From NCBI GenBank assembly GCA_023400985.1, contig JAEXEN010000032.1:62001-126000 (forward strand): a stretch of DNA of 64,000 bases. The letters are read 5' to 3'. Positions within the stretch are counted from its first letter, which is position 1; each line of letters opens with the position of its first letter. Shown here piece by piece: positions 42,072 to 50,611 of this stretch. The notes under the pieces were generated by a model. The model was not told the origin of the DNA. It searched no databases and saw nothing but the letters and a program-made list of their open reading frames with translations. This DNA comes from Bacillota bacterium (GTDB taxonomy: Bacteria; Bacillota; Clostridia; Christensenellales; CAG-138). The position numbers and the translations under genes are program-made.

Positions 42072-43298
42072 CTATTTTTTTCGACGCGTGGCGGCGCGGG
42101 GGAGGGAGCGGAGCTTTTCGGCTGTTCCGGGCGAAAGACGAAGCTTTTTGAGCATCTCGGGCGTGGGTTTGAATTTTTCAAGCGCACCCGGCCAAAACGT
42201 GACGCGGCGGTTTGGGTCGGTGCGGAGCGTGCTAAAGCCGATCATGAAAAGCGAGCGCAACGTTGCGACAAGAAACTTGCGCGTATCCTCGTCGATCGCT
42301 TTGACGGCGCTCACGGCGTATAAAAGGTTTTTTCTTGGCTCCCCCAAAAGCTCGCGGATTGTTTTTGCGTCCGTCGCGCCGAGAAGGCTAAAGAGGGTGT
42401 CCACAAACCGCATGCGCTGCGGCGGCGAAAGCGTATAGAGCCATTCATGCACGGCCTTGTTTAAAAATAGCGCGCTGCTATGGACGGTCTCCACGCGCAA
42501 AAAGCCGTTCCCTTCCACGAGCCACGAAAAAGGGTCGTGCTGCATGAGAAAGATACGGTCGCTTTTTATCACCTCGTAAGGTTCCTGCATTTCCAAAAGC
42601 ATGCCCACCACGGAGGATTCGGGTACGGTCTTTTGCATGCGCGGAGCCATTTGCGCGTACTGTGGCAGTTTCAGCACATCCTCCAAAAAACCGGGTCCGT
42701 CGTGGCTGAATACCATACGGATGCGCTCGCGCGTCTTTTTATTGCAGAAGATGGCGGCGTAGGCGGCAAGGTTGCCGCCTTTGGAGTGGCCGCCTACGTA
42801 GATAGAGCCGGTGCGGCGAAGCGCCGCTTTTTCCACATACTTTACGGCCTCCTCCTGCGCGGGTACGGGGCAGATGAAGGACATGTTGAAGTCCTCCTTC
42901 CAGCCGACGAATGTGGAATCCGTGCCGCGAAAAGCGACGTAATTTGTGCCGTCCGGCAGCAAAAACGTTACGGCTGAAAACTGCTTTTCCTCCGCTTTGC
43001 TTACTTGATTTATATAATCCGCAAAGCGAATGTCCTTAAAGCGCGGGCTTGCCGCGATCGCATAAACGAGGGCGCGGTTATCCACGCTGTCGCGTATGCC
43101 TAAAAAAGTGGCGGCGCCGTCGTCGCTTTTGATAAGGTTGCGTAAAGCCATGCCCGCGTCTCCATCGGGATGCGCGGGAAGGCCGCCGCCAAAATGCAGA
43201 TAGGCAAGCTGCGACAGTACAAGGCTGTCCACTGCGTTTAGGGGACGCGAGGATAAATCCTCATGGGCCTCGCGTGCGTAATCGATGATGTTGCCCAT
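42072..43298 (-). CDS. Mbeg1-like (DUF2974) alpha/beta hydrolase
   Basis: 408 aa from ATG 43298 (AAGGAGG upstream). N-terminal half is a lipase-like fold: FRGTDSTFVGWKEDFNMSF and nucleophile motif GGHSKGGNLAAYAA, followed by FSHDGPGF. The C-terminal ~170 residues are helical. DUF2974 proteins are widespread in gut Firmicutes; activity on a lipid or peptide ester is assumed from the fold only. No signal peptide. Divergent from the MaoC gene. Confidence 0.85.
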   Translation of the reverse strand: MGNIIDYAREAHEDLSSRPLNAVDSLVLSQLAYLHFGGGLPAHPDGDAGMALRNLIKSDDGAATFLGIRDSVDNRALVYAIAASPRFKDIRFADYINQVSKAEEKQFSAVTFLLPDGTNYVAFRGTDSTFVGWKEDFNMSFICPVPAQEEAVKYVEKAALRRTGSIYVGGHSKGGNLAAYAAIFCNKKTRERIRMVFSHDGPGFLEDVLKLPQYAQMAPRMQKTVPESSVVGMLLEMQEPYEVIKSDRIFLMQHDPFSWLVEGNGFLRVETVHSSALFLNKAVHEWLYTLSPPQRMRFVDTLFSLLGATDAKTIRELLGEPRKNLLYAVSAVKAIDEDTRKFLVATLRSLFMIGFSTLRTDPNRRVTFWPGALEKFKPTPEMLKKLRLSPGTAEKLRSLPRAATRRKK

Positions 43299-43387
43299 GC
43301 CTGCCGCCTCCTTTGCGTCTCCTTTGCTTATTGTAACGCATAGAATGTACACGGCGCAACGACACAACCCTTTTGGAAGAGGTCTTG

Positions 43388-43417
43388 TTGTAACAAGGGG
43401 GCGCTTTATGGTAAAAT
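43388..43417 (+). promoter_or_regulatory. Promoter of the MaoC-like gene
   Basis: TTGTAA (43388-43393), 18-nt spacer, TAAAAT (43412-43417). Confidence 0.5.
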
Positions 43418-43456
43418 CCAAAAAAGCTAAAAATATGATTGAGGAGGAGGCGTTCT

Positions 43457-43879
43457 ATGCGCAAGGGAAAAACCATCTCCGAGCTTCGCTTGGGCGACCG
43501 TGCGGAGACCGTGAACCATGTGACCGAAGAGACCGGCGTGAAGTTTGCCGATGTTTCCAACGACCATAACCCCGTGCATCTCGACGAGGCGTACGCCGCG
43601 GGCACGCCGTTTAAAGGGCGCATCGCGCACGGCATGCTGCTCGCGGCCTATATTTCCGCCGTGCTCGGCAACGACCTCCCGGGGCCGGGCAGTATCTACG
43701 TAAACCAGACGCTTTCCTTCAAGGCGCCCGTCCGCTACGGCGATACCATCACCACCGCCGTTGAGGTCGTTGATCTGATACCGGAAAAAAACCGCAGCAA
43801 GTTTAAGACCACCTGCACAAACCAGAATGGACAGATCGTGCTTGAGGGCGAAGCGACGATACTGCCGCCACGAGAATAA
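43457..43879 (+). CDS. MaoC family (R)-specific enoyl-CoA hydratase
   Basis: 140 aa hot-dog fold protein. The hydratase-2 motif DVSNDHNPVHLDE supplies the Asp/His pair, and GRIAHGMLLAAYIS follows, as in PhaJ-type enzymes. It hydrates trans-2-enoyl-CoA to (R)-3-hydroxyacyl-CoA, or acts in a related fatty-acid step. ATG 43457 follows GAGGAGG. It is monocistronic, with its own promoter and a terminator shared with the convergent blaR gene. Confidence 0.9.
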   Translation: MRKGKTISELRLGDRAETVNHVTEETGVKFADVSNDHNPVHLDEAYAAGTPFKGRIAHGMLLAAYISAVLGNDLPGPGSIYVNQTLSFKAPVRYGDTITTAVEVVDLIPEKNRSKFKTTCTNQNGQIVLEGEATILPPRE

Positions 43880-43903
43880 TAAAGAGCAATAAGTAAGATA
43901 CTT

Positions 43904-43938
43904 ACGCAAAAAAGGCCGCATGCGGCCTTTTTTTGCGT
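43904..43938. terminator. Bidirectional terminator
   Basis: AAAAAAGGCCGCA / TGCGGCCTTTTTTT, extended outward by ACGC / GCGT, between convergent MaoC and BlaR genes. Confidence 0.92.
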
Positions 43939-43946
43939 AGGCATCC

Positions 43947-45929
43947 TCATTCGGCATCCTTAAGCGCGAGGATGGACGCATAGGACTCGTCGCTCATGAT
44001 CGTCCACATGCCGTCGCCGGGCTGGAAGCAGGGGCGGCCGTCCTTGACAAAAATGTGATATACGGAAATCTCGTCGTCTTCCTCAGAATTTTCCTCGGAG
44101 GGGAACAGGCTTGAAAACCGCACATGGATATCGATACGGTCGGGGTAGTTTGCCATATCCTCGGCGGGCCATGCGGCGCTTAACACCATTTGCCTGAAAA
44201 AGATATTGCCTATGACCTCCAAGGCGTTTTCGTTGCCTTCGAGCGGCACGGATGATACGACCTCGCCGCCTTCCATAAAGTTGACGGTTTGTTCGAAATA
44301 TCCGCCGAAGGCGTCGGAGAGTTCCCGGTACGCCGCCGCCTGCTCCAGATAAGCGGCGTTTTGTATAGCCGCTGTGAATTCAGCTTCCAACTCGTCTGCT
44401 GTCTTTTCCGAGAACATGCAATAAACCATGTAGGTATAGTCGCTTTTATAGATGGGGGTCAAGTCATCCATCAGGGCTTCGCAGGAAACGGGCGCCATGC
44501 CGGTATTTTGGCTGAACGCGCGGGCATAAAGAAGAACGGGACGTTCGGCCTCGATGTTCAGCCTTGCGCCGGAGCCCTCCATCAAAATCGAGGAAACGCT
44601 CGATGCGTAGGAATCGGGCGGCGGAAGCGGTGTATCCAAAATAGTGCGGCCCATCTTTGCTGTCTTGGCGAGGTCCATCGGATCCATCATAACGTTGACC
44701 GCCCCTTCCATGGGGAAAAGTGCGGCAAACAGGCCCTTGCCGCCCTCGATCGTGACCGCTGAGGCGCTTATGACGGAAAAGGGAGAAATCGTTGCGCTCG
44801 AAGAAGTTTGCCAATCCTTCGTAAGCTCGACAGGGTGCAAATACGGATCGTATACCGTTACGTAGAACACGGCGCTTTTGACGGAATGCCCAACGGTGTA
44901 GCTAAACTGCTGTGCTTCTTCGATAGCCACGCTCGAAAGATACATTTCCATCGGTTCCCCCTCGGCCTTCAGCCTGCCCGACCTTGTGCCGGGAGGGTTT
45001 AAGATAAGCGCTATGCCGAGCGCCGCGGCGATCACAACCGCCCCGATAACGATCCACAGCGCGGGTTTTTTATAGGAAAGCGCGTTTTTGATGCGCGATT
45101 TTACCGAGGTCTCCCCAAAGGAGATGGGAGAAAGGCCGAAGCCCTTGTGCGCGGAAACGGCAAGAAGGGTTTCCGAATAGCTTTTTCGAATGTCGCTTTT
45201 CGCGTGCGCAAGCACGCTTTCGTCGCAGGCAAGCTCCATGTCCTTCTCAAAAAGGCGGAAGGCCAACCACGCAAACGGGTTGAACCAATGTACAGCCGCC
45301 GCGAGAAAGAAAAGAAGCTTCCCGATATGGTCGAGCCGCCGCATATGCGTTTTTTCGTGCAGCGCGATGTGCTCTCGGCTCTGCGCGTCGAGTCCCGAAG
45401 GAAGATAGATGCGCGGGCGGAAAACGCCCCACACGAACGCGGTGGAAATTCGGTCGCTTTCATACATCCCGTCGGACGCGCGAATGGCAAAGCGCAGGGA
45501 GGTCCTCAACTTCCATGCGCTTATTGCGCCGCTCAGAAGGACTGCCGCCGTACCCGCGAGCCATACGACGCCGCCTATGAAAAACCAAACCTGCGCAGGG
45601 TTTGCGGAAGCGACGGGGGCAGCGGGTGTAAGGCCTTCGGCAATCGCGGGGTTCACAAAGCTGTTGAGCACCGCAAATCCCGTATAGATCTCCGGCGTCT
45701 GCGCGGTTAGAAAATTCTGCGGTATAGGGTCCGTGCTCGGCAAAAGCGCGAGTGCGCTTTCCAACGAAAACGGGCAGACGAGCCGGAAGAATACGGCGCA
45801 CCAAAGCGCGCAGGATATCCACGCCGGCGCTTTTACGGACTTCAAAAGAAAGCGGAGTAGAAATACCGCCAAAATGACGATGCTTCCCGTATAGGTCATG
45901 TTGAGAAGCTCGCGAAATACCTGTTCCAT
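43947..45929 (-). CDS. BlaR1/MecR1-like M56 membrane metallopeptidase
   Basis: 660 aa. N-terminal membrane helices (~12-30, 38-56, ~118-140, ~300-320) enclose a zinc peptidase: IALHEKTHMRRLDH (HExxH variant HEKTH) and ELACDE. The outer C-terminal ~340 residues have no recognisable penicillin-binding (SxxK/KTG) sensor and instead contain a novel acidic domain, so the signal may not be a beta-lactam. Its ATG overlaps the blaI stop (TGATG), giving translational coupling. On activation such proteins cleave BlaI to release repression. Confidence 0.88.
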   Translation of the reverse strand: MEQVFRELLNMTYTGSIVILAVFLLRFLLKSVKAPAWISCALWCAVFFRLVCPFSLESALALLPSTDPIPQNFLTAQTPEIYTGFAVLNSFVNPAIAEGLTPAAPVASANPAQVWFFIGGVVWLAGTAAVLLSGAISAWKLRTSLRFAIRASDGMYESDRISTAFVWGVFRPRIYLPSGLDAQSREHIALHEKTHMRRLDHIGKLLFFLAAAVHWFNPFAWLAFRLFEKDMELACDESVLAHAKSDIRKSYSETLLAVSAHKGFGLSPISFGETSVKSRIKNALSYKKPALWIVIGAVVIAAALGIALILNPPGTRSGRLKAEGEPMEMYLSSVAIEEAQQFSYTVGHSVKSAVFYVTVYDPYLHPVELTKDWQTSSSATISPFSVISASAVTIEGGKGLFAALFPMEGAVNVMMDPMDLAKTAKMGRTILDTPLPPPDSYASSVSSILMEGSGARLNIEAERPVLLYARAFSQNTGMAPVSCEALMDDLTPIYKSDYTYMVYCMFSEKTADELEAEFTAAIQNAAYLEQAAAYRELSDAFGGYFEQTVNFMEGGEVVSSVPLEGNENALEVIGNIFFRQMVLSAAWPAEDMANYPDRIDIHVRFSSLFPSEENSEEDDEISVYHIFVKDGRPCFQPGDGMWTIMSDESYASILALKDAE

Positions 45930-46285
45930 CAAAATTTCGCCTCCTCGATCAAATGCTTGAGTTCGTCGGCTTCCGCCGCGCTCAAATGCCTGCCCTTCAG
46001 GTAGCTTGCCAAAAACGCGGGCACAGAGCCGGAAAAGCCGGAATCGATCAGTTCCTCGCTCTCATGGCGCAAAAACGCCTCGCGCGAAACGAGGGAGGCG
46101 ACCGTGGCGTTTTCGTTTTGCACGAAGCCGCGCTCCAAGAGCCTTCGAAGCATCGTATACGTGGTGGACTTTTTCCAACCGAGCTTTTCAAGCGTTAAGG
46201 AGCAAAGCCGCGTGGAATTGACCGGCTCCTCCTCCCATATGATCTCCATGAAGCGGCGTTCCGCCTCGAACAGCTTATGCTCCAT
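45929..46285 (-). CDS. BlaI/MecI family transcriptional repressor
   Basis: 118 aa. N-terminal winged helix (~1-75) with FEAERRFMEIIWEEEPVNS and KSTTYTMLRRLLERGFV, and a short C-terminal dimer domain. BlaI-type repressors are destroyed by cleavage in response to the coupled M56 peptidase. The start at 46285 has GGGAGG upstream. An inverted repeat at 46304-46353 in its promoter is the likely operator. No resistance gene is adjacent; the regulon is elsewhere or is this pair alone. Confidence 0.92.
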   Translation of the reverse strand: MEHKLFEAERRFMEIIWEEEPVNSTRLCSLTLEKLGWKKSTTYTMLRRLLERGFVQNENATVASLVSREAFLRHESEELIDSGFSGSVPAFLASYLKGRHLSAAEADELKHLIEEAKF

Positions 46286-46303
46286 ATGCGCTGCCCTCCC
46301 ATA

Positions 46304-46353
46304 AAAGGTTTACTGCATTCAACCTATTATAAAGTTTAACATAATAAACCTTT
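46304..46353 (-). promoter_or_regulatory. Candidate BlaI operator and blaI promoter
   Basis: Outer inverted repeat AAAGGTTTA / TAAACCTTT, inner dyad GTTTA-N6-TAAAC (46334-46349), and a minus-strand TATAAT between them. Confidence 0.55.
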
Positions 46354-46389
46354 CGGTGCAAGAGAAAACAAAACAGTTCGACGGTCAAA

Positions 46390-46418
46390 TTCAAAGATCT
46401 TTGAAAAATATTTATAAT
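46390..46418 (+). promoter_or_regulatory. AT-rich promoter-like region with palindrome
   Basis: Perfect 16-bp palindrome TTCAAAGATCTTTGAA (46390-46405), whose left end serves as a possible -35 (TTCAAA), 17 nt before TATAAT (46413-46418). Confidence 0.4.
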
Positions 46419-46429
46419 ATGACGTACAG

Positions 46430-46648
46430 TTGTCAGGTTGTATGATTTACGATGATGTCGATAGCGATTCTTATACTATGGACAGTAGCCGCCAGAAGTG
46501 CAATCTTACTGACCCAGATGGAAACACGGTGGAGATTACAGGTAAAGCCTCGGTTGGGTTGAAACCTGTCATTGAATTGCGAAGCGTATCAGCCGATGAT
46601 GTAACATGGGCAATTCTGCCATTTGTTGACGGTCAATATGGAAACTGA
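46430..46648 (+). CDS. Short hypothetical protein, possibly a gene fragment
   Basis: 72 codons from TTG 46430, or 68 from ATG 46442; neither has a clear ribosome site. The sequence reads like the C-terminus of a larger beta-rich protein (DGNTVEITGKASVGLKPVIEL ... WAILPFVDGQYGN). Base composition is AT-richer than the neighbouring chromosome. It precedes the terpenoid-cyclase-like gene by eight nt. It may be a truncated remnant rather than a functional gene. Confidence 0.35.
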   Translation: MSGCMIYDDVDSDSYTMDSSRQKCNLTDPDGNTVEITGKASVGLKPVIELRSVSADDVTWAILPFVDGQYGN

Positions 46649-46656
46649 GGAGCAAG

Positions 46657-47526
46657 ATGATGAAAAGCGCAGGGGAAATCGAATGGCTTCTCGGCGAGGA
46701 TAACCCTGCCGTCAAATACCGCGTACAGACTGAAATCCTCGGTCAGTCAGCGGACAAAACATCTGTATTGGAATGGTTGAACGCATTTCTGCCCGCTGAT
46801 TGGACGGCGAGAACCGGCTTGTGGTTTCGGTACTACATCACGGCTTTCGCCGAGTGCGGATTATCCTACACCAACATTCCGCTTGACAAAGAAGCCGTTA
46901 TCGGCTTTTGGAGCGCGTTTCCGTTTGAACATAGCTGCGCCGATTATATGCACCTTCGGGCGTTGGTGAAGTTAGGACTTGCCGATGCGCCGACGGTCGC
47001 TGAAATTATCCGGCATCTGCCGGAACACCAACTGCCAGACGGCGGTTTTCTCTGTGTGCATCGCGTGGATAAGCTGAAACGGATTCCGAAAAGCTGTGTG
47101 AAAGCCAACATGTACGCATTGCTTTTCACGGCTGAGTGCAAAAAGCTCGGCATTAGCACAGAGATTGAGCAACCGCTGGTCGACTACTTTTGGAATCACA
47201 AGCTGTTTTACCGCACCGACGCTCCTGATGTCCCGATACTGAACGTACGGAAAGGCCGGCGCACCATAGACACCTTTTATCCCTTTGAAGTCATGCGCGT
47301 GGGCTTGCAAAATATCCTGGAAGCCTTTTGCGTCTTGGGCTATGGCAAAGACAAGCGTCTCAGTGAGGCGTGGGAGTTGCTGAGAGGACAAACGAATGCT
47401 GAGAACAAGGCCATCCTAAACGGAACACTCACCAAGTCCTATCTGCCGAAAGAGCGTGTCGGTAAGCCCGGCAAGTGGGTGACTTTTTACACGCTGATGG
47501 CAAAGAATATCGCTCAAGCTGATTAA
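46657..47526 (+). CDS. Terpenoid-cyclase-fold (alpha/alpha toroid) protein
   Basis: 289 aa (ATG 46657 or 46660, GAGGAG just upstream). The start IEWLLGEDNPAVKYRVQ, followed by repeats such as FWSAFPFEHSCADYMHLRALVKLG and HQLPDGGFLCVHR, fits the prenyltransferase/squalene-oxidase-like toroid often annotated as prenyltransferase or nitrogen-fixation-like proteins. No DxDD catalytic motif is visible, so enzymatic function is not shown. Different codon use from the neighbours suggests acquisition by transfer. Confidence 0.7.
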   Translation: MMKSAGEIEWLLGEDNPAVKYRVQTEILGQSADKTSVLEWLNAFLPADWTARTGLWFRYYITAFAECGLSYTNIPLDKEAVIGFWSAFPFEHSCADYMHLRALVKLGLADAPTVAEIIRHLPEHQLPDGGFLCVHRVDKLKRIPKSCVKANMYALLFTAECKKLGISTEIEQPLVDYFWNHKLFYRTDAPDVPILNVRKGRRTIDTFYPFEVMRVGLQNILEAFCVLGYGKDKRLSEAWELLRGQTNAENKAILNGTLTKSYLPKERVGKPGKWVTFYTLMAKNIAQAD

Positions 47527-47576
47527 TTGCCTCTGCAAAGCCGGCAAAAGAAACATTTAACGACTCCCCAAATATA

Positions 47577-47607
47577 ACGATGCACACTCCAATGGGGTGT
47601 GCATTTT
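47577..47607 (+). terminator. Terminator
   Basis: ATGCACAC / GTGTGCAT hairpin followed by TTT. Confidence 0.6.
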
Positions 47608-47671
47608 ACCATTACCCGGCAGAAGATTTGGATTATATATTGTCCGCAATATTCACCTGTGGGAACTATAC

Positions 47672-48055
47672 CTATTTCTGCCGCTCAAACCCTAAATAAC
47701 GCGTGCCCTGGAAGGTGAGGCTGCCCTTGTCGCCCTCTGCGAGCAGTCCGTACTGCTCGCCGCTCACGCGAAGCTCCATGCGGTCGCCGCTGTCCACCTC
47801 AAAGGTCGCATAGTAGGAGGTGGAGGAGGTCGTGTGCGACATAGCCATATTGTTCGCGTCATGATGGTGATTCTGGCTCGTATTGGCCCGTTTTGCGACG
47901 ATGGTCGCAAACACACAAAGAACGGGGGAGTTGTTGTTGCGGTTCCATTGCTGGATACCGCGCACGGCTGTTACGATGATGATGCCAAGCACCACCACAA
48001 AGCCCGCCGTGACGATTGCAGGGAATATAGAAAACATAAAATCACCGCCGAACAT
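47672..48055 (-). CDS. DUF2500 family membrane protein
   Basis: 127 aa with one N-terminal transmembrane helix (~8-32). The outer or cytosolic part has VFATIVAKRANTS, a His-rich loop (HHHD) and YYATFEVDSGDRMELRVSGEQYGLLAEGDKGSLTFQGTRYLGF, the typical DUF2500 end. Function unknown. Start ATG 48055, or ATG 48037 after GGTGA. It is divergent from the two-component operon at 48214. Confidence 0.85.
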   Translation of the reverse strand: MFGGDFMFSIFPAIVTAGFVVVLGIIIVTAVRGIQQWNRNNNSPVLCVFATIVAKRANTSQNHHHDANNMAMSHTTSSTSYYATFEVDSGDRMELRVSGEQYGLLAEGDKGSLTFQGTRYLGFERQK

Positions 48056-48213
48056 ACGTATACCTCAATTCCGAAGTTTACAGCGCCCTAAGTTTAACAT
48101 GCTTTTCGGGAAGAAAAAAGCCGCACCGTGAAAACCTTCATCAAATCTTAAACAATTTGACGCTTCTCTCTTAAGGCGCGTTTCCTATACAATAGAAATT
48201 AGGGGGTGAAACC

Positions 48214-48906
48214 ATGTACCATGTGCTCATCTGCGACGACGACCGAGACATCGTGCGCGCGCTCGACGTATATCTAAGCGCCGAAGGATATTGTACGCAT
48301 CTTGCGTACAGCGGGCGCGAGGCGCTGGAGATCATAAAAGACAATACCATTCACTTGGCGCTGATGGATATCATGATGCCGGGGCTCGACGGCATAGCGG
48401 CAACCGTAAAGATCAGAGAGGGGAGCAATATTCCCGTGATATTGCTTACCGCAAAAAGCGAGGACGGCGACAAGGTACTGGGGCTCACCATCGGCGCGGA
48501 CGATTATGTGACCAAGCCCTTCAGTCCCATCGAGGTGCTGGCGCGTGTGAAGTCGCAGCTTAGGCGCTATACAACGCTTGGGGGCATGGCGGCACAGGGA
48601 AACAAAATTATGATCGGCGGGCTTATGCTCGACGACGCGGCGAAGTCCGTAACGCTCGACGGCGAGGAGGTCTCCCTCACGCCTACGGAATACGGCATTT
48701 TGAAGCTTTTTATGGAAACGCCGAACCGCGTGTTTTCCTCGAAGGAAATTTATGCGGCGATCTGGAAGGGGAGCGCCGTGGGCGCCGAAAACACGGTGGC
48801 GGTCCATATACGGCATTTACGGGAAAAGCTTGAGATCGTTCCGTCCGAACCGCGCTATATCAAGGTGGTATGGGGACACGGCTATAAAATGGAGGGGAAT
48901 AAATGA
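48214..48906 (+). CDS. OmpR-family response regulator
   Basis: 230 aa. Receiver (1-~120) with VLICDDDRDIVRAL, phospho-Asp in LALMDIMMPGLDG and TKPFSPIE; C-terminal winged helix (~130-228) with ENTVAVHIRHLREKLE and YIKVVWGHGYKME. ATG 48214 follows GGGGGTGA. Its stop overlaps the start of the sensor kinase gene by four nt, so the pair is translationally coupled. Targets unknown; the DUF2500 gene is divergent. Confidence 0.94.
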   Translation: MYHVLICDDDRDIVRALDVYLSAEGYCTHLAYSGREALEIIKDNTIHLALMDIMMPGLDGIAATVKIREGSNIPVILLTAKSEDGDKVLGLTIGADDYVTKPFSPIEVLARVKSQLRRYTTLGGMAAQGNKIMIGGLMLDDAAKSVTLDGEEVSLTPTEYGILKLFMETPNRVFSSKEIYAAIWKGSAVGAENTVAVHIRHLREKLEIVPSEPRYIKVVWGHGYKMEGNK

Positions 48907-50492
48907 AAACGAAGCTGACGCATAAATTCTACGCAAAGGCGCTCGGCGCGGGGCTTTTCACGGCGATCGCGCTCGCCGCGGTATGGGTCCTCTTCCTGAT
49001 CGTGATCTGCGTCTATTATAAGGACAGCGGGTCGGAATGGCTTTCGCCCTGGCTCGCGGGCGCCGCCGCGCGGCTCGTGAACGCGGAAGGCGCAATGTAT
49101 GCGCTCTTCGCGGCGCTCGTCGTGGCGGGCGTTGCGCTGTTCGTGTTTTTGCTGTGCGCCGCAGGCCGGCGCGAGGGGAGCGACGAGCCCGTAAAGTCGC
49201 GTCTCGACCGCATGCCGTTCGATTTTCTGCTGGGACTTTCGCTGCTCGCGTACATCGGCCTCGGTCTCCTGTTGCGGGAGCTTTCTTACAGCTATTTCTA
49301 CGATCTGCGCTATCTCGAAAAATACATGCTCCTGCCCGTGGCGGCGATCCTCGCGCCGGCGGTCCTCATTGCGCTCATGCTATGCGTGACTTTCGCCGCA
49401 CGCGTCAAAACGGGTACGCTTTTGAGCAACAACATCATCTTCTATGTACTTCGTTTTCTGTGGCGCTGCATAAAGGCCGTAGGGCGGGGCATCCATACTC
49501 TATATAGGAACGCGGGCGTTTTATGGAAAGCGGTGCTCGGCTATCTGGCCCTTACCCTCGTGCTCCTAATTGCGGCGATCGATTTGAACCGTGGCGGGAG
49601 CGGGTGGCTTTTCCTGCTGTTTTTATTGGGTTTCGCCACCGTATGCGTGGTCGCTTTGCAGCTTCGCCGCCTCGAAACGGGGGCCGAAGCGCTTGCCGCG
49701 GGACGGGTGGAGGCGCGCATCGATACGAAGCGCATGCTTCCTACGCTCAAAAAGCACGCGGGAAACCTCAACGGCGCCGCCGAGGGGATGGACCGGGCGG
49801 TGGAGGCGCGCATGAAAAGCGAACGCATGAAGACCGACCTTATCACCAATGTATCGCACGATCTTAAAACGCCGCTCACCTCCATCGTCAATTACATAGA
49901 TCTTTTGCAAAAAGAGCCGATCGAGGGCGAAAATGCGAAGGAGTACCTCGACGTCCTCGCGCGGCAGGCGCAAAAGCTTAGAAAGCTCACCGAGGATATC
50001 GTGGAGGCCTCCAAGGCGTCGAGCGGCGCGCTTTCGGTGAAGCTCGAGCCTACCGACGCCGCCGAGCTTTTGCACCAGAGCATGGCGGAATATGCCGAAA
50101 GGTTCGCAGCTTCGTCGCTCACCCCGCAGGTGAAGGCGCAGGAGGGACTCCCGCACATCATGGCGGACGGCAGGCTTTTGTGGCGCGTGCTCGACAACCT
50201 TCTGAGCAACGCCGTAAAATATTCGCTCCCGTCCACCCGCGTTTACTGCGAGGCGCTAAGCGCGGGCGATAAGGTGCTTATCACCGTCAAAAACATTTCG
50301 CGTGAGCCCTTGGATGTACCGCTCGACGAGCTTACGGAGCGTTTTACGCGCGGCGACGCTTCCCGCGCAAGCGAGGGGAGCGGCCTGGGGCTTTCCATCG
50401 CAAAAAGCCTTGCGGAGCTGCAGCGCGGAAGCCTGGACCTGAGCGCGGACGGAGACCTGTTTAAGGCGGAACTTCGGTTCCCTGTAGCGTAG
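48903..50492 (+). CDS. Sensor histidine kinase
   Basis: 529 aa. N-terminal half (~1-260) has about six hydrophobic helices with short loops (for example IALAAVWVLFLIVICVYY; FDFLLGLSLLAYIGLGLLL). Then a HAMP-like linker, HisKA with NVSHDLKTPLTSIVNYIDLL, and the HATPase domain (NLLSNAVKYS; GSGLGLSIAKSL). The multi-helix input suggests a membrane or cell-wall-antibiotic signal. It is the partner of the regulator whose gene overlaps upstream. Confidence 0.93.
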   Translation: MKTKLTHKFYAKALGAGLFTAIALAAVWVLFLIVICVYYKDSGSEWLSPWLAGAAARLVNAEGAMYALFAALVVAGVALFVFLLCAAGRREGSDEPVKSRLDRMPFDFLLGLSLLAYIGLGLLLRELSYSYFYDLRYLEKYMLLPVAAILAPAVLIALMLCVTFAARVKTGTLLSNNIIFYVLRFLWRCIKAVGRGIHTLYRNAGVLWKAVLGYLALTLVLLIAAIDLNRGGSGWLFLLFLLGFATVCVVALQLRRLETGAEALAAGRVEARIDTKRMLPTLKKHAGNLNGAAEGMDRAVEARMKSERMKTDLITNVSHDLKTPLTSIVNYIDLLQKEPIEGENAKEYLDVLARQAQKLRKLTEDIVEASKASSGALSVKLEPTDAAELLHQSMAEYAERFAASSLTPQVKAQEGLPHIMADGRLLWRVLDNLLSNAVKYSLPSTRVYCEALSAGDKVLITVKNISREPLDVPLDELTERFTRGDASRASEGSGLGLSIAKSLAELQRGSLDLSADGDLFKAELRFPVA

Positions 50493-50506
50493 CCGAAAAA
50501 AGGAGC

Positions 50507-50545
50507 GTACTTGCCGCTGTCCGCCGCGGCAGGTGCGCTTTTTTA
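50507..50545 (+). terminator. Terminator of the two-component operon
   Basis: AGCGTACTTGCCGC pairs with GCGGCAGGTGCGCT, followed by six T. Confidence 0.85.
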
Positions 50546-50611
50546 AAACAATTTATCGCTGTCATTTTTTGCACGCTTACGGTATAATGAATAACCGAAA
50601 GGTCGTGCGGA

